Notes: generated by a model not told the origin, from the sequence alone. Numbered from the stretch's first letter, positions 13,237 through 27,420 are shown. The stretch is DNA of 64,000 nt from Brugia malayi (GCF_000002995.4 NW_025062478.1:6176001-6240000); one strand, 5' to 3'. A program made the numbers and translations.

Positions 13237-15732
13237 CTAGCGACATCCACAACTGAGTACTTCCATGTCAGGGTAGTTCTTGATGACAATTTTACCCTCA
13301 ACATCAATATAGAGGATTGCTAGAGACTCCATTTCAGTTGGGACGCAACATGGAGCTGGTACTAAGTTTGGATCCACTGAATTGATAAGGCCTTGTACTA
13401 TGGCGTGATTTGTCGTGTTGAAATGGCTTGTCAGTGGGTTCGGACATTCACCTTGACACTGATAAGCGCTGTAGCTTGCTAGAAGTACAATCCTAATTAA
13501 TTTTAGTTTAAATTAATTTCCAGTAGATTTGTTATTCATCACTCAAGGTAATTCTTATAGTTTTGCTATAGATTTGTTTAAATCTAAATAACATAAAGAA
13601 ATGATTGGCATGCTATTAGGACATTAAAAAATACGATTTCAAAAATTATTCTAGTTCTTGTGATTAAAAATAATAAAGGCATATCAAAATGCTTACAGGG
13701 AGCCAAGATCCAATCTTGCCAGTTCAATTCATTAAAATCAACTAAAAGTTGTGTACGTCGACAATAATTTTTATCAGCCAATCGATGCTCATGCTTTTTA
13801 TGTTGATGTCGTCGTCGCTTGTTTGCTTTCCGTTTCTTTCGCACCTAAAATTCCACAATTTGTCTGATTTTAGTTTTCTAAATATTTGCGTTTATAGGAA
13901 CATTTATGGTTAAAGGTGCTTCAGTTCAATGTTGTTATGAAGTGCTGATACAAAAAGATTATAAGTACAGTGCTACGTAGACCGAAACACTTCCGATTTA
14001 TTACATACTTTGTTCGAAAATTTTATGCTCACTTAAGCGCGATTTATTTTGATAAGGTAAGAAACATAACGGACCCTAGCAGTATCATCAGTCTGAACGT
14101 AAACAACCAGTGCAGAGGACTGCTTCCTGTCGTACGGCGAGTCGGAATAAGTTGCTGTTTCATATGACGTGCTTGCATATTTACTCAATAATTTCATTGC
14201 AAAATCAACCTAAAATATTGAAATTACAATCAAAACAACTTCTTTATTGAACATTCACATATGCCATATTCATAACAGTTTATATTGTTTTGTTAAATTA
14301 GACATTACACCAGAAAATTTCTTTTTCACTGATTGGTACATACCATAAATTCAACACACATACCCTATTCATATTCGGTCGTCTCCTACGTATCGCTTCC
14401 GTGACATCCATTTCCACCCATTGGTATTCTTCTCGTAAATCACCTTCAATAAACTTCGCGTCGATTAACCTGCAATAAGATATATTTAAAAATACGCGAG
14501 AAATTAAGAGAACCACCCATCAAATAGAATAAAAAATATTCCATTTAAGTTTTAAATGTCGAGTAATAGAATTGCAAGAATTTGATGTTACTAATGTATT
14601 TTTAAATTTGCGGAAATGAAAATGATATATGGACCATAGGTGAACTCAATTTTGAAATTATTAAAAAGAAAGAATGAATGAAGAATACTCGCCAAAAAAA
14701 ATTTTTTCAAATGATCTAGCCTTTTCAAATATTTACCTCCATATTTCGGGATTTCTTTGATCAACTTCATAAATCTTGATATGTCTTCGACTTTTCTCAT
14801 TTCTCAATTTCAATTTTAGCTCTGCTCGATTGATTATCTCACTGGTGATATTTCGTACAGTAACCGATAAGTCGTACTGAAGTAACAGGGTGCTAAAAAA
14901 TATCATTTTTATCTGAGATTACTAAATTATAGCTACAACAGCAGCATTTTACCAATAAATAAATATTTTAAAGAGTAAACTAAATTTTAAAGAGCTGACT
15001 AAAATGATACCTATTATCTGATTCCATAACATTATATGGATAGTAATGTCGAACCCAAGCAATATCTTCCATCTTCACCTTTTCATAAATACTCCACATG
15101 TAGTATGGGATTGATACTGCTGGCTTGACTTGTTTTGGTTGTTCTTTCATTCCAAATCTAAGTGAAAATGAAACAGTTACACAGCAGTTGAAAGGCATCT
15201 TGTCAGTGTATTTTGTCAAAATAAATTAATGAAATGCTAAATAGCAATGAAATGAACGGATAATATCTCTAAGATTTTATCAAGACAGATTAGAATATGA
15301 ACTCCGCAAGAATTATTTTCTTATGTTTTAAAACTGCATATTCTAATAATTTAATCTTTAAAAGACTAACTTTCTTAAGAATACTTCTCTTAAAAGTTGA
15401 ATTTCTTGTTCAGTAAATCGGCTTGCGCCAGTTGGTGGAAGATCTGTAGTAGCTGCTGACAGTGATGTCACCGAACTGTAGAAGATTATAATTAGAGGAA
15501 ATAGTACTGATTCTAATATCTTCAGTGATGCAACTTGTTGCGTACAATATGAATGGTAATTTCGTTTTTGTCTTCTTTTTTCAACAGTAACTTCAGAAGC
15601 AGTTGTAAAATTAGTTGTAATAGCGGTAACAATGAGAGTAGCAGAAGTGGGAGTGGTAATTAGTTGGTTATGCACTTTTGTGCGCTGTTCAACTAAAAAT
15701 TCTGGTTTGATAGATTCCAAAAATTCGTTCAT
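13237..15732 (-). CDS. dbl-1: BMP-family TGF-beta ligand, DBL-1 type
   Basis: Secreted BMP-like ligand; in Caenorhabditis DBL-1 controls body size and male tail patterning through a Sma/Mab Smad pathway. Exons: 15732-15371, 15157-15011, 14892-14737, 14469-14364, 14209-14075 (or to 14066), 13844-13697, 13478-13237; about 431-434 residues with phases agreeing. A hydrophobic segment (SVLFPLIIIFYSSVTSLSAA) lies after about 90 hydrophilic residues, so either the start is further downstream than drawn or the signal is internal. Propeptide motifs include MWSIYEK, WVRHYYP and WVEMDVTEAI. A basic cleavage region (VRKKRKANKRRR) precedes the mature part. The mature domain has the seven BMP cysteines: CRR, YQCQGEC, PAPCCVP and terminal CGCR, with WQDW and NATN-like TTNHAIVQ. 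In Brugia the similar gene is called tgh-1. The donor ending exon 5 is ambiguous (GTCCGT or GTTTCT, both phase 0). Confidence 0.96.
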
Positions 15733-15782
15733 TTTAGGTCGCAGTAGTAGAAGAGGGTCACAACAGCCACTGAGAACTGCAT
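15729..15782 (-). CDS. Upstream ORF overlapping the dbl-1 start (ATGA)
   Basis: A 17-codon frame starts at 15782 (MQFSVAVV...) and its TGA overlaps the proposed dbl-1 ATG as ATGA. If the transcript begins at the AG acceptor at 15852-15851, this is the first AUG of the leader. It could lower or couple translation of the ligand. It may be accidental, since the dbl-1 start itself is not secure. Confidence 0.3.
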   Translation of the reverse strand: MQFSVAVVTLFYYCDLK

Positions 15783-18700
15783 TGAGCCTCTTGTCCTTCC
15801 CAAATTGTGATGCTCTTGCTATCACAGTTGTTAACTATGATAGTGATGGGCTAAGAAGGATTCCTTTTTGTTTAGTCGAACTTCCAATGTAGATCGTTTC
15901 TTTTGATATTCAACAAAATTTGAACGAATTTTTATTTCCTTTTCTTCTTGAGATGCTTCAGTTTAGTACCAAGCATATCTATTAAAAATGTTTTCAACAA
16001 TCTCAAAGAAATAAAAGACCGATATATCTTGTGAAAGATTAATCTGCGATCATTCTCTAATGCCACTTTATCAACTGTACACTGATATGCATATAAAATA
16101 CAAAATAAATCCTATAATTGCGCTTCAGTCTGCAGAAATCTTCTAGATTCTTCCAGAAGACTAAATTCTCTCTTTTTACCGGTAGCTCTCTGCTTCTTTG
16201 CGCAATAGCGTTCTTCTTTTTTCTTCTGATATGATTTTCACTTTCTTTTTTAAACGTGTACTTCTCTTTCTCTCTCTTTCCGTGCGTGTTTTTCTTTCTT
16301 CCTTCCAATCCAATTTCCCCTGCAGTACTAGATCCACTTCTAAACAGCACTCGTTGGTGTCTGAAATATGATTCAAAATTTGCGATGCTGAATCAAAATT
16401 GGACAAAGCCGTACACATTATCCATTTTATGCCTTAAACTTATTTCTGCAGTTCTTCCTCAACTGATATTCGTGTTTTTTTCCTTTTCGTAGTTAGCCTT
16501 CTCTGTGATTTTGAATTGAATTTTTCTCACTCGAGACAATTAATAACGATTGAAGTGGAAAAATTTTGGATATAATTCTGCCACCATTTTTTCCAAATTA
16601 GTAGAAAGAGTAAATTTCATAAGTTTTACAACTGGCTCATGCATTGTATATCAAATCAAAATCAATCATATTTAACATCAATTCCTTTTTCTGAATTCTG
16701 GTTTAAAGTGAATTTATTAGATTTGAGTCATATTTTTATTCTAAAAATTCTACTCTTTTCAAGAAGAGTGAAAAGTCTAAAGTACTTTTTTGCCCGATAT
16801 TGTATCAATCTCGTGAGACTAAATGTTGCAAAAAAGGGAGTAATTTAACAATGGGAGCAATTTTAGTTTTTTTGTAATTGCTAGTAAGTTAATTAGGCTT
16901 TAGCAAGTGTTTTTCAACTCTTTGCCTAGATCGATACTGAAGTTATTGGAACTGGCGAAAAAGCTGATTAGTATTTATCAATGGAAATTTCTTCAATCTT
17001 GTACAAGCATTTGAAAGATCATAAAAATTCGTTTCAGACATCAAAAAAAAAGAAAAAAAAACAAAAAAAATTAAGAAGAATAATTTGAAGTGTCACAAAC
17101 ATAGAACCATTAATAATAAAGGAATTAATATTTTCCAAAAGTGTCTCTCCAGAAAAGACACAGTTTTATTACAAAAATATAAGTACAAATGAGAATTCGT
17201 TACAGGAAGAAGGAAGAACTGAATCAGTTAGGCATGAAATTCCTCTATTATGAAAAGAATGAATTATAGATTTGTTGATGGAAAGAAACGATTCATTGGA
17301 ACAGTATGGTACACATCATCAATGTAAATATCGTCGGAGGTAGAAGACTTCAATTGAATTATCTTCTCTTGAGCAGTATAGTATCTTGACAATTAGGAAA
17401 CGAATCAAACGAAAAATTACGGTACTGATGTCTTCTATTTTCTACTTTAAAAATCAATGACTAATTTTTTACTACAATATTCAGTCCCTCCTAATCTTTT
17501 AATTTCTGTTACAGTAACAAAACTTCTGGAACAGATTGTTCAATTATAATAGTAATTTGAACAATTTGTAATTACTCTGATAAATACCTCATATCTCATC
17601 TTTTTAATATCTAGAACATGTCTATGAAACGTGAAGAGAGAATTTGCACTTCAAAATGTCATCTTCCAATAGGAAACAATATATCCTTCAAATGTATGCT
17701 TAAAACTGCAAACTGTCAAATCCTGTTGAACTTTTAAATGACCTCAATATTTCAAAAAGACATGAAGATGATTGAATTAAGCAGTTTTTTCTGTCCCACC
17801 GAATAAATCCACATTTCATTTAGAATATGCCAAAAAACACTGTGGGAATTAATAGAGCTACATTGGATTATCATTCCAAATTTTAAATAATTCTGGATAA
17901 AATAGGTTCAAGCAATAGGAAAGTTTAATATCGCATAATAGGTAATTAGGTCTTTGCTATCTATTCACTAGTTCCAGTTTGTTTGAAATTTACCTGCTTA
18001 TAGAATTGAAATTTAATTTACTAAAAATTTACTAATGCAAATAAGAATTCATTGTTTTTCCATTTCTTCACTCACATTTAAAACAAGACAAATTAGTTTT
18101 TAAATACTACAGTTTTTTCTCTTTCTGTATTTATAAAAGAAAGTACTGATATGTCTTGAAAACAAGTTTATTCTGTATAGTTTTATAGAGAACCTGAATA
18201 TGTCGATTACTATTTTGTGTCGTAATTAGGAAAAATAGTGGTGCAAATTAGAGGAATTTTTAGTTATTATTTTAATAATATTAATTTAAATTTTAAAGTA
18301 TCAAAAATTTTATCTATTAAAACGACTGACTGGGACATTGCGGTCAGTTAATTTTGATCTGAAGATGGCAAAAATAATATTTATTTCGTGTATTTGTCAG
18401 AACGAATAGAAATTTGAAAGTTGCAATGGACAATGAATGTGTCACTAACAACCTAAAAGGGTGGCTTTACCATAATATATTTTCGTTTGATGTAGAAATA
18501 GAAACATATAACAGTGATCTCTCTCTAACACTGATGATTCATTATGTGTTGTACATTTTTAGGTAACATTTGGAAGTTAGAAACTTTCAGTATATCTATT
18601 TTATGCATAATAATGCAAGGCTAACGGAACATATGTATCTTAGCAGTCTAATTCAGGTTCCAGAAAAAAGGAATGGATGAAATTGAAAGTTGCGATGAAC

Positions 18701-21700
18701 AATAAATGTTAAAAAAATCCGAATACAATTCTAAAGATTAGTAAAAAATTCATGTGAAAAGTAAATAAGTATATATATATATATTTTTTTCGTCTAGTCA
18801 TACTGTGATTAAACGAAAAACTAAAATTATATAAATGAATGATGAGTCCTAATAATACATTCGATTATACTTCCATTATACTTTTAACTATTGAAAACGA
18901 AAAGGGGGAAGTGCAGGTAAAGTTTAATGTACGTGGTGCTGATGATGATGATAATGATTGATGATACTGTGAGGAACATTTCCGCTAACAGCGAAACAGG
19001 ATGTGCTCACGATTTTTTCACGCTAATTACATGATGATTAGACTTGAGCTCTAGGCGGCAGACAACGCATTTGTTACGGAATATTTTTGTAAAAAATAGC
19101 CTGATTTTTGTATTGATATCATATAGATCGTCATTCTTCAAATTACAGCTAATCCTCCAAACAATAGCTTTCTTGTTACTTAACTATTCTGATGTTTTTC
19201 CTTAATTAATTTCGGTAAGTAAAAACATATACAATTTAGGATGATTCACGGTGCTCGGAAAATAAACACCGATTGATTTTTAAATCGTATGAAATGTTCG
19301 GATCTGAGAACATGCAGTTCGTAAAAAAAATTGAAAACTAATTGATTGATTAAAATGTTCTAATTGCACTTAGCATATCTCCACCTCTTTAATTTTTACA
19401 ACAATAATTTAATATGATACAAATTTTCAGTTAAGAAAATCTTGAAATATCATTTGTAAATAGTAAAATTCTGTTTCTAACTTAACTACGAGAAAAAAAA
19501 TCAAATACGAATATCTTCAAGATGACATTATTTCACATAATTATAAATCTAAGCCACTCACTCAGGAATGCAAGGAACACTTTATGGATTCTAAGGTATT
19601 GAAAAAAAGTGAATGAGGTTACTTCATTCATTATTACTATCATTGAAATGTGTCCTTTACGAAAATAAAATTTGCGGAATTTTTGCAGCGACTCATTTAA
19701 TATAGACGGAAGAAAGCAGTTAGTCATCCATTTTCTCCCATATCTAATATACACTTGTCCTTCCCTCGAAATTCTCTCACCTTCATCAACTGATTGCACA
19801 AACTATATCATAAGAAATGTCAGAAAAGTTCACTTTTTATTGAGAGCATTAAGAATCAATAAGACATTAAGATAAGTTGAGACAACTGATAGTGAGTGAT
19901 TAGTTGGTGACAGTTATGTTGAATAAAGCTTATTGTAATTGTTACCAGTGAAAGCAATTTATTAGCAAATTTTAAGCATGCCTTATGTGAAAAAAATTGA
20001 GATCTTCAGAGAGCTGTTATGTCGTCACCTCTGTTCGGGATAACATGATTGGGTAGCCATTCCAAATGATGCTTCTTTTATTTTAGGAATTTTTAAATTA
20101 TCCAGAAGACGAAAATTTGAACAAAACTGGAAATTTGAAAGTATAACAAAATTTGTTTAATTACCAATATATATAATATAAATTGTTAATTAAACGGAAT
20201 AGATGTTGAATAATTAAAATAAAATGAAATTTAATCACAACTTTCTTCTCAGGCCTGATTAAGAGACGAAGCAGGAATGTTATATTCAAAAAAGGTTGAA
20301 TTCCAAAGATTTATCATCATTTAGTGTTTTAATATTATAATGATATAATGATCTATTTCAATCATTGATCATAAATTATAAAAAAACCCTAATTAAGTTA
20401 GAGGAAATAAGTGTCGATACATTATAATTCTAATACCTGAGATAGAACAGATCCGCATAGGTAGTAAAAGTATTGAAAACCGAGCTGATTACGTCGATGA
20501 GAGGGGTTAATCTGTCGCAATGTGCTTACTTACCTGTTTGCTACTTAGTCTGCCTTTGCAACTCTCTAACTTATCTCCGTCCTCCCTTCAACCAAAAAGT
20601 TCATTTTCTGTTTATGCGGGTACACATTGTGATGCTATTGCTACCTTTGTTAATTTGTTTAATCTTAAGATTTGTGTGTCAACTTACTATACTTTTAATG
20701 TCTCTTCTTCTCCCTTCTTTTTGTCGCACCGAGTAAGCAATATCATTCCCACAAATCATTTCTCTTTTCTATCTACCCATTATTTTATTATATCGAAAAC
20801 ATGAACACCTGAAATCAATCTGGAAGCATCTGACTTTTCGAATAATCAGTAGCAATATTGTTAAATGAAAAACAAGTAAGGATTAAAGCTTTACATACGA
20901 CTAAAATTATTTTCATTTTCTTCACTTTTTATCTGCACATACAAAATTTATATACATTATTCATACTGAAATTCTTTCTCTTCCCTTTCCGGCCACTTTG
21001 TATTCCAAATCCATTTTTTCGTTTTTATTTTTATTCCAAGTTCCTCATTTAAGCGTATTCTTGCAATTACACCAAAACCGTAAAACAGATTCCAAAATTT
21101 ATTATTGAAAAGGAAAGAAATAAAAATTATAACACTTCAGCAAAAAAAAAAAAATATTCTATCAGTACTGTGCTGAATAATTTCCTCAATGTTAAAAAAA
21201 AAAATTAAGAACAAGTGTAAAGAGGAAATAAATAATAAATGGTAAAAATGTTTGCGCAAAACAATACAATGCTGAATGGAACAATTGCTGTGGTGAGTGA
21301 AAACAGTAGAATGAGCGGTTCCTTTGGAGAATCCGGGACATCCTGGATAGTCAGATGATGAAACAAAGGCAATATCAGATGTCAAAGATCTTCAATCTTA
21401 AAACTTCTCAAAGAAAGAAAATTTCTGCATCCACCAACTGTACAAGACAAAACATCTTCTACATAATAGTTGATGATCCTTGGCTCTAAAATTATATCTA
21501 AAAAACAAATAATGCTTGTAGACGCTAGGAATGACTTTAAATAATTGTGCCAAAAAACGTTTAAGCATTAAAATCAAACTTCGCCGGACAATATGTGATA
21601 GTGTCTTTTTTTTTTAATTCAGATCCCCGCTATAAGTCTCGGCTTAATTCTCTAGCATATTCATTTGATAATTAGCAGTATATTTGTGTTTCTAATAATC

Positions 21701-23582
21701 TACGTATGATCGGAAGTTAAAGGCCACTTGTAAACTAACGTGAAGTTCTGTGAAACATTAAACAAGCATAGGATCTGCTCAGTTTGAATTGAAATATGAA
21801 AATTTGTCTGATTGCGCTTCTTTGTTGTTAACTGATTGATAATTTCTAGGAAAACGCAAAACAAAAAAGAGTTGGAAGAGCCTTTCAGAGCAATTTTCAA
21901 AGTTATACCGACAGCAATTTGATGAAATTTGAATTGCTATTGACATTTGACCCTCAAAAGAAAACTGTGTGTTCTTGCTGAAATATGATAGCAGCAAAAT
22001 GAAATACGATACAATTTTATACTGAAAAAGGCCTAACAAAAAGCAGCATCAGTTTCTCGGACATTGATGTTGCAACTTCAATTGTCCGACAGAAGGCCAT
22101 AAAACAATTGCATTACCAAAAAGTATAGATTAAGTTCAAATACTTCAAGTTTTCAAAAAAAAAAAGTCAAAAATAAAGAAATAGTTTGAGGAATGAAGCT
22201 AATTTTCCATTCCATACATTATATCTCTAGTAGCAGCTTTTTATATTTTTTGGATTGTAATTAAAAATTAAATTTAGATTTGAAAATTAATCCAATAAAA
22301 TATCATTTACAAGAAAATATTCCTAATATTTCATTCGAACCATTTTTTTTCATCCTCTTTTCCTTTTATTTTACCTTGGCATTCTGACTAATAATTTTTG
22401 TTCTAATCAGTGTGAGAAGTAAATAACTAAATTTAATTCAAATCAAAGTACAACAAAAGGATCAATGTACTAAGTCGAAATGAGTTATTTCAGCAAGGCA
22501 TGCATCTGATTTATGAATCATTTTAGGGCAAACACTCAAGGAGAATGAAAATATACAGCTTTTCATTGATTTCCGCCCTCTGTCTTAGATATACAAATCA
22601 AGCACTGAGATTTAGAAATAAAGTTTGAAGATTTAGTCAAACATTTATTTGATTTCATATTATAATTAACTTTTTTTACTTATCTGAGAGAGAAATATCT
22701 AATCTTTGAAGCCAGAAACATCTGTTTTGACCATATAACGTCTATTTCTATCGTGTTGATTGGAAATTTTTTTTCAGTTGTCTGCTAGAATATTTATTTG
22801 GTAAGATATAAAACTAATTAAACATGTGTTTTTAAAAGAAAACATTTTTTCTTGAATTCATTTAAAGACTTCAGATTTACGAGGAACAAAAAAGGAAAAA
22901 GTTGGAGAATCCCATATGATATGTCAACTGTGCTTGAGAAATAATTTCTTTTAGAGAAAGAGAAAGTACTTTGATATTTTTTAAGTCTTGGAATAAACTG
23001 TTATTTCAATGTCTTCTAATCGATTATTCATACGGTCTGTCCAATGACAATAATTAACAGGAGGAGTCGATCTCTGTGGTCAAACATAACGTGGACAGCA
23101 TAATTGGATGATGATGCTGCTGCTGCTGCTGACCTCAAGAATTCATTTCTTTGCCATACCGAGTAACCTTATCACGAAACCCGCTAAAGCAATGATAGCA
23201 TACAGCAGATTCCACTTCAGGAATCAGGCCTTTCCGTTTTCATCCTGCCAAAAGGAAGAAATGCAAATTTGACAGTTACTGTGCAATATCAGACACTATT
23301 CCATCTTTCAGATACTACCTTATTGAAGAAATTTTCAGATATTACCTTCTCGAAGAAATAGACAGAAGTTTTATAGAACTAAAATCAATTACATCTAGAA
23401 CAGAACTAAAGTTTAATATAGACTAAAACTGATTAACAGAAGTAAATTATCAAACTATTAGCTAATAAAAACGGAGAGTGGATGTAACTCTGAGAGATAA
23501 AACCCTGCTAATATTAGTAAAGAATGGACGAAAAAAAGATAAGGAAGCATTGAATTGAACCCTTTCATGCCGCATTGAGCTG

Positions 23583-23720
23583 TTGGCAGTAGTAACACGG
23601 ATACCTCTCAATGGCAGTAGCGCGTCACATCACATTCCATCGCGACAAATGGACAATCGTAGAAACAGCGCTGAACAGCAAAAAGCATTGAAAGGCAGAA
23701 AAAGTGGCGCCGTCTATATT
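23583..23720 (+). other. GC-richer island, possible isolated exon
   Basis: After GTTGGCAG a frame reads VVTRIPLNGSSASHHIPSRQ and continues, basic and hydrophilic, to YIG, where a GTACTG donor is possible. The composition differs sharply from the AT-rich flanks. No companion exon, start or family was found. It may be an exon of an unseen gene, a regulatory element or a fragment of an old gene. Confidence 0.2.
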
Positions 23721-23763
23721 GGGTACTGTACAATTATGTGTTATTCTCATAACTATTACCACT

Positions 23764-23817
23764 GCTAGTGCTACTGTTACTGTTATTGTTACTGTTATTG
23801 TTATTGTTACTGCTGTA
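23764..23817. repeat. Degenerate trinucleotide repeat (TTA/TTG/CTG)
   Basis: Runs of ACTGTTATTG-type triplets. A related GCTGCTGCT run lies at about 23115-23131. Simple-sequence DNA without coding logic. Confidence 0.7.
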
Positions 23818-26815
23818 TTACTATTGCAAGTGCATTAGAGGAAGCCACGAGTGGATGAACAGACAATTAGACTGAAAAACATATGCATGCTTCATACATT
23901 CTTGCACAAATTTTTTCTTCTAATTTAGAAGCAAATATTCAATATGAATTTTAACAAAATTCAAATAAGTTCATTTGTATATTTAATTGATCGGTGGTTC
24001 TGACAGACTAAATTGACATATAAGCTAGGTACAAGATGATAAAACTGAAGACAATTGATTAATTAAATATTTTATATGAATAATTAATTAAATATCTGCA
24101 AGAATAATTAAACTAAACAATCAATTAAATATTGGATATGAACAGTAGTGGACTTTAAATCGTCTTTAAAAAATTATATGTTAAAAAGTGACGGATAATC
24201 TTCGCAAGAATTAATAGATGAACTGATTTCCAAGCTTTTGGATGGATGTCACTTAGATGAAATCAACATGACACTGAAAAATGAATACAAATAAAGAATG
24301 AATGAGTAGTAGACTAAACAAGCAGAACAAACTGAAATTATACGAAGAGGGAGGCAGGTATCAAGTTAAACAAGCAGGACACAAAATAACTTATGCATCA
24401 TTATGCGGTCAATTACAAATGATTCATTTCAAAAACTTTTTAAGCTTTAAGCTTAAAAATAATGACTTGTAAATATGTTTTAACATATGATAAAACGAAA
24501 ACTGAAGCTGTGGAATTCATTGAGGAAGATACCTGAATCAACAATTACATGTCTTTGAGGTGTTAAGATCTTGACGTTTTACTAATGAAAATAATGTAAT
24601 ATAAATGAAGAGCAAAATATAAGGTTATAATTAATAAACCAATCTTTTGTAGTGTGAAACCACTTTGCTACGTATTGTCTAAACTATTGTAAGAAATATA
24701 TAATCTGAAGTAAAAACACTTTGTTGGTCTGTTTTCTTTCTAATAAAACTCAGAAAAAAGCATTTTCCGGAAATCCCAAGCAAATGTCACTAGTAAACTG
24801 CTAGAACTTGGCAAAATCAGACATTTACTTAATCATTTCAATCACATTCTTTCATTAGCTCATTTGAAAATTTAATAAGGCAGACAAACACTCATGAATA
24901 TTTAAAGACAAATAAATGTAAAAATGGAAAGAATTTGACGGAAAAGTAGTATATCAATCTTTTAAGTCAGTAGAATGATATTTATATTCATAAACTTTAA
25001 TTCATATCAGAAAACTTTATTTCATATAGTTTTTTCGCCTATTTTATGAAAAAAATGGCACTCTTCTATTTAAGACCTTAGCTTCATTAAGAACTTCAAA
25101 TCCAGAGAATTCCCTTTAAAAATTTAAGTAAAAACATGAACAAAGATTGATTTAGTCCTTCAACAGCCACAGGTCATAAGTCAGAGTGCTGTAAAAAATA
25201 GAATTACATAGATTTCAATATGAGTACTGTACGGTTTGACCATTCTGCTCTACCGCTCGCAACCTTAAAGCACTAAACGTCCATGCAAGCCACTCATTAT
25301 ATATTCCAGTATGCTGACCAATCGGTTGTCCAGCTCAAATTAACCATGTAGTGTCGCTTAAAACTTTGCTTTTGCCAGCTATGAGCCGATATTTCTCAAG
25401 GAAAATGGAATATCTATGAAAGTTTATGGAAGGATCACTCGACTATAAAACCAAAGCAAAAGAGTGATCATATGCGATGACCATAAAAAGAACATTACCT
25501 CATTTACCCATTATCACTGAATAGGTAAATCTAGAGAAAAGATGCCTCGACGTGTGGCTAATTTTTTTGATCTTTCCTTTTTACCTTTTCCTGATAGAAG
25601 ATGAATATGCAGCATGATATTATTTAACTGCTCGCATTTTTCATTGCCTAATTAGGAACTCAACGCAAACAGTAGCAAAGTGATAAAATATTTTGATTTT
25701 AAATGCTGATTTTTACTGATATATTTGACAGGGGATAAACAGTGTGATCTAATTTTAATACTGAGGGACTAAAGCAACTAAAACACATTTTGGGAATGAG
25801 CAGAGATTTTTAGATTTCTATAAAGATTCCCGAGGACAAGCATTTCAAATTTTAGCCTCGAGGTTCCACAGATGGAATCAAATTCAGCTTATCATAATTG
25901 CGAAATGGAGAGGCCAGAAAAACAAAAATTCCCAACAATTTTTCTATGTCTCTAGGATTAAAATTATTTGTCTTAATCAAGCTTCTGGACAAAAGAAGAA
26001 ATTTTCCCTCATTTAAAACTAAACGACATTTCAACCTCTTAAACTTAAATTCTCAAACAGAAAAATGAAATGGAATATGTGATCTTAACTTTTTAACCTC
26101 AGTGATAAGGTAATAATTGATAAATTGCTTATTGAATTCCAAACCACTGACAATTAATAAAATGCATAACAGACTGGATACATAAATTATTTGTGATTTT
26201 AAATTTAAATAACTAAATCTTAGCTACTTAATGACAAATGAATAAATATTTGGAAAAAGCAGAATGCTAAAAAATGTAAAGATTTTTGTATATCCTTATA
26301 TACCATAACTTGTTGACTTTCTTAGTTTTTAACTTGTAACAATTTAAGATTTCTAATTTTCCTGTTTGATGATGTGGATTTCCAACTGTTAGTCATTTAC
26401 CATAATATTAGGACTTAATTATAATAGATGGATTTGTATGAATTTGAAGGTTATATCTTTAAATCTCAGTTTTGAAGCAGTTTGATATGATGCATCATTT
26501 TTGTGTTTTAATGAAAAATAATGTCTATCAAATCAAGAATTCCTTAAGGTGATGAAAAACGTCTGATTTTCTATGATAATTATTAATCTCTTCCAGAATT
26601 ACTCTAGAATGGTTCGGATTTTCAGGGCGGTAACGGTCGTAGTGGCTATGTGTGCAATTTCACAGACTATTGCAAGGCTGAAAAGTGTTTGCTATGTCTA
26701 TTAAAATCTCTATTATTTTAGATAGCAAACGTTTCTTTGGAAGGTATTCAGTTCCACTCGAATTATTTCTTCATATGTCTAGCGGTTATTCTTCAGTGAA
26801 GTATCATATGGAAAA

Positions 26816-26852
26816 TGAACAAGAATGAATTTATCAATTTCATTCTTGTTCA
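26816..26852. repeat. Perfect inverted repeat, 14-bp arms, 9-nt loop
   Basis: TGAACAAGAATGAA and TTCATTCTTGTTCA flank TTTATCAAT. All 14 pairs are Watson-Crick. The stem is too short for a typical animal pre-miRNA. It could be a small palindrome, a binding site or a mutational product. Confidence 0.8.
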
Positions 26853-27239
26853 GTTGGTAACTTAAGACATTATATTCGCAACATTTTAGTATTATTTAAA
26901 TGTAATAATGTTCTGAGTGTCATAGAATTTCACAACAATTCAATCATCACAGGGTCCTAAGCTACTTCACTTCAAAATTGTATTAAAAACATCGATCAGT
27001 GGATATTAAAAAGTTTTGCAGAATTCAATGGCGAATACGGTATGATAGTGTATATGATGATATTCATTGATTCCCTTATCCCGGGTTTAGTGCGTTCTGA
27101 ACTGCAAATAGAATAAACTAGAAAAAGTAGAGGAGTAGCAAATGTCCAAATGAAAATGCAAGGAGAAGAAAAAAGGAAGAGTAAATTAAAAACAAGCGGA
27201 AAATTATAAATGGTGAATAGAGAGACACTGTTGATAGCA

Positions 27240-27420
27240 AATGGGGGGACATCAAGTTCTGGGGAATTGCGAAAGGAAAAAGAAAGGAATCTTTGGCGCC
27301 GCGACTCGGCGCAGACCATATATCACCCTCCGTTTTCTACTTCGACACCTCTTCCATGCTCCGCTTCTGTCCTACACACCTTTTTAAAGCGACGACGCTA
27401 ATTAATCTTCAATTGCTTGA
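27240..27420. other. GC-rich island with small hairpin and E2F-like site
   Basis: The patch around TTTGGCGCCGCGACTCGGCG differs from the flanking AT-rich DNA. Inside it GCGCCG and CGGCGC (27296-27312) form a 6-bp stem with a 5-nt loop; TTTGGCGC resembles an E2F site. Overlapping short frames on both strands cannot be told apart as coding. It may be a promoter or enhancer core or an exon. Confidence 0.3.

Noticed and set aside
16057..16492. Overlapping Lys/Arg/Glu-rich minus frames and a plus frame
   Set aside because: They arise from a pyrimidine-rich tract upstream of dbl-1; several frames are open at once, which indicates simple sequence rather than a gene.
20473..20804. Two overlapping hydrophobic plus-strand frames
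   Set aside because: Both frames are open because of local composition. No splice-site logic or family match.
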